Shown here piece by piece: positions 5,597 through 7,015 of a DNA stretch of 7,015 bases. Position 1 is the first letter of the stretch, and each line of letters begins with the position of its first letter. Both the position numbers and the translations under genes were made by a program. Source of the DNA: Promethearchaeota archaeon (GTDB lineage: Archaea; Asgardarchaeota; Lokiarchaeia; Sigynarchaeales; MK-D1). The stretch lies in contig JAEOTN010000156.1 in assembly GCA_016839865.1 (NCBI GenBank), positions 1-7,015 on the forward strand, written 5' to 3'. The notes under the pieces are model-generated. The model did no database searches and was not told the origin of the DNA. It saw nothing but the letters and a program-made list of their open reading frames with translations.

Positions 5597-5665
5597 TTGT
5601 GTATAAGTGAACTAAAAGATTTTATTTATCTATTTTGATGTCATAGTTATCAAAAGATTAAGTGA
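5597..5665 (+). promoter_or_regulatory. Possible promoter and ribosome-binding site for the 206-residue helical protein
   Basis: GTGTATAAG lies near 5598-5606 and could act as a TATA-like box, giving a start around 5630. GTGA (5662-5665) is 6 nt before the ATG at 5672 and fits the Shine-Dalgarno core GGTGA. The 108-bp gap holds nothing else recognisable. Confidence 0.3.
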
Positions 5666-5671
5666 AAAAAA

Positions 5672-6292
5672 ATGCCAATTGTCACCACTGAGGACGAGAA
5701 AATTTTAAGCGCAACCGAGATTGAAGTAGCGCATATGCTAAAACAAATGTCGAGTAAAGAGAAAAAAATAGCCAATTCAGAGAAGTCACTCGCAGACCAA
5801 TATTCGGATTATACCCGATTCATGGGCATTTTTGTCCGAAAATTAAGAGATTTAACCAAACAATTAGATATCTTAAGTCGTGAAAACCGGTCTGGCGTAA
5901 CGAAGGAAGATGTGGAAGATCAGAAGCAATATGTCCACCATCTGGATAATGCTATTGATATTAAAGAGAAATACTATGATAAACTGAAAGATCTCGCAAT
6001 CCAAAAAAGATCTTTACTCGAAAAACGAGTGGAATATGCTGACATTATGATCGATATTGCACGATTACGTAAGAAAATCGTAGATGCAGGATTAAAAATT
6101 GAAACTGCGAAGAATAAAATGGTTGCAGCTGAAAAAATCGCATCAACGGAAACGAAATTAAAAGACCTGGAAAGAGAATACAACCGAAAGAAAAAGGATC
6201 TTGGGAAAAAGGTTGAACAGCTCGAAAAGGAACGCGATGAAGTGAATGAGATGTGGGAACATCTCAAAGGTGTAACAAAAGCAATGGAATAA
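5672..6292 (+). CDS. All-helical coiled-coil protein, function unknown
   Basis: A 206-residue, highly charged (Lys/Glu-rich) protein with no signal or membrane segment. Three long helices can be drawn: about 9-73, 79-137 and 141-204, separated by SRENRSGVTKED and by a turn at VDAGLK. Heptad-like hydrophobic spacing is clear in the last helix (KLKDLEREYNRKKKDLGKKV). Length and a three-helix layout are compatible with a BAR-like membrane-curving dimer. They are equally compatible with an ESCRT-III/PspA-like or a simple structural coiled coil; I see no diagnostic residues for any of these. It lies 108 bp downstream of the polyproline coiled-coil gene in the same direction. It ends 5 bp from the convergent archease stop codon. 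Confidence 0.85.
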   Translation: MPIVTTEDEKILSATEIEVAHMLKQMSSKEKKIANSEKSLADQYSDYTRFMGIFVRKLRDLTKQLDILSRENRSGVTKEDVEDQKQYVHHLDNAIDIKEKYYDKLKDLAIQKRSLLEKRVEYADIMIDIARLRKKIVDAGLKIETAKNKMVAAEKIASTETKLKDLEREYNRKKKDLGKKVEQLEKERDEVNEMWEHLKGVTKAME

Positions 6293-6297
6293 TTTCT

Positions 6298-6735
6298 TTA
6301 TAGATCAAATACAATCCAAATTTCGGATTTTTCTTTATTTTGTTTAATTTCAAGAAATGAGTAAGTGACGGCTTTTATCTCAGTTTTCATTTCGTGTCGA
6401 GAGGAATCAAATAATTCGCCTTTTGCGATAGATTTAATAGTGTATAACTTGGTTTCCTCATCAAATTGAATTGGAGAAACCTTCACTTCCGAGAATAATA
6501 GTCGTTTAGCATCGAAATAATACAAATATTCTGAGAGGTAATTCACTATTAGAATTTCTAAATCAGGTTCGGAAATAACGGTTTCTTGGGTTACTTCAGA
6601 ACGGATATTCTCAGCAGAGGTCATGATGTTCATCATACCTAACACAGTTTGTTCCACTGCTTGTGCTAATGTATCGCCAACTGAATGTACTTGAATATCT
6701 GCAGTGTGATCATGAAATTCATAAAAATTAGGCAT
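6298..6735 (-). CDS. Archease, RtcB RNA-ligase activator
   Basis: Archease is a small cytosolic metal-binding protein that helps RtcB form its covalent RNA-guanylate intermediate, so it promotes ligation of spliced tRNA exons. The 145-residue length is normal for the family. Signature parts are all present: FHDHTADIQVHSVG at 7-20 with HTAD (His10-Asp13), the helix DLEILIVNYLSEYLYYFD (58-75), the KGELFDSSRHEMKTEIKAVTY block (105-125) and the terminal IWIVFDL with Asp144. The conserved Asp13, His114 and Asp144 fit the known metal-site region. It starts at ATG 6735 with no Shine-Dalgarno on this strand; a TTTTTTAATT stretch (6761-6770) sits about 30 nt upstream, so a leaderless start or read-through from the upstream gene are both possible. 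No rtcB is visible in the window. Confidence 0.93.
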   Translation of the reverse strand: MPNFYEFHDHTADIQVHSVGDTLAQAVEQTVLGMMNIMTSAENIRSEVTQETVISEPDLEILIVNYLSEYLYYFDAKRLLFSEVKVSPIQFDEETKLYTIKSIAKGELFDSSRHEMKTEIKAVTYSFLEIKQNKEKSEIWIVFDL

Positions 6736-6776
6736 TGTCTTTGGTTAGGAGGGAATAGAATTAAAAAATTGAGGTG

Positions 6777-7015
6777 TTATAGCTTGATAAGTCTGATCAT
6801 GTCTAATCGACTGAGTTTCTCAATTATCATTTGTGCATTTTCGGTGGTTATTCCTAAATCCTCAGCGATTTCATGAATATCTTTGCTGCCATCACATAAA
6901 TGAGCGATTTTGTATTCTGAATCCGTCAACATTCCTTGAGAAATTACTTGTTTAGGTAATCGCTTTTTCTTCCATTCTGCTGACACTGGTTCCTCTTCGA
7001 GAATTTTACCATTTA
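6777..7015 (-). CDS. Partial protein ending in a helix-turn-helix-like domain
   Basis: The frame is open to the right edge, so the N-terminal part of this gene is outside the window. A GTG at 6986 exists, but the sequence before it (NGKILEEEPVSAEWKKK) continues smoothly, and I treat the gene as truncated rather than starting there. The last 50 residues (LTDSEYKIAHLCDGSKDIHE onward) read as a winged-helix or PqqD-like segment: 'dG...i.eIA..lGI...nA...I.kL...dmI.LI'. It could be the regulatory or protein-binding tail of a larger protein; DNA binding is not established. It lies 41 bp upstream of archease in the same direction, so the two may be co-transcribed. Confidence 0.6.
   Translation of the reverse strand, partial: NGKILEEEPVSAEWKKKRLPKQVISQGMLTDSEYKIAHLCDGSKDIHEIAEDLGITTENAQMIIEKLSRLDMIRLIKL

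Noticed and set aside
5974..6267. 97-codon minus-strand frame rich in Ser and Phe
   Set aside because: It is the antisense of Lys/Glu-rich coiled-coil codons, a common artefact.
6685..6876. 63-codon plus-strand frame between archease and the partial gene
   Set aside because: It is antisense to the archease N-terminus and to the helix-turn-helix-like gene. The AGGAGG at 6747-6752 is on the plus strand but does not precede a plausible coding start.
1..7015. tRNA or rRNA genes
   Set aside because: No cloverleaf with a GGTTCRA-type T-arm or rRNA-like conserved stretch was recognised by eye on either strand.

Overview
The window is AT-rich and looks archaeal. It has archaeal-style TATA-like boxes upstream of genes, short Shine-Dalgarno motifs, a clear archease and an IS200/IS605-type TnpB. 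Three genes also resemble eukaryotic membrane-traffic proteins: two TRAPP/V4R-like proteins and one degenerate Ras/Rab-like GTPase. That combination, together with a proline-rich coiled-coil protein, points to an Asgard archaeon. This assignment is an inference from protein character, not from a marker gene.

Layout. Positions 1-744 (+) hold the 3' part of an ECF-transporter S component (vitamin or nucleobase-precursor uptake), open at the left edge. Positions 777-2096 (-) hold a solo TnpB with no TnpA visible. Its reading frame is cut near the N-terminus by a TAA, its RuvC-II glutamate is not in the usual place, and a nested palindrome lies over its 3' end where an omega-RNA or right-end structure is expected. 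Positions 2235-4095 (+) hold a two-gene operon of TRAPP/V4R-like proteins, the second with about 250 residues of unrecognised helical sequence. Converging on it and overlapping it by 6 bp is a gene at 4090-5037 (-) for a Ras/Rab-fold protein whose P-loop and NKxD motifs are destroyed. Its homology starts upstream of the first ordinary start codon. From a divergent promoter region around 5090 run, on the plus strand, a small heptad-repeat/polyproline protein (5171-5563) and a 206-residue all-helical protein (5672-6292). The right edge (-) holds a partial gene ending in a helix-turn-helix-like segment (6777-7015), followed by archease (6298-6735).

How the genes may work together. In eukaryotes TRAPP acts as the exchange factor for Rab1/Ypt1. 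Here two TRAPP-like proteins sit tail-to-tail with a Rab-like pseudo-GTPase, so a structural complex that no longer depends on GTP is a reasonable hypothesis. The polyproline/coiled-coil protein and the helical protein next door could belong to the same membrane or cytoskeletal system, but only proximity supports this. Archease is a housekeeping RNA-ligation factor and TnpB is a mobile-element passenger. No gene-free stretch exceeds 300 bases.
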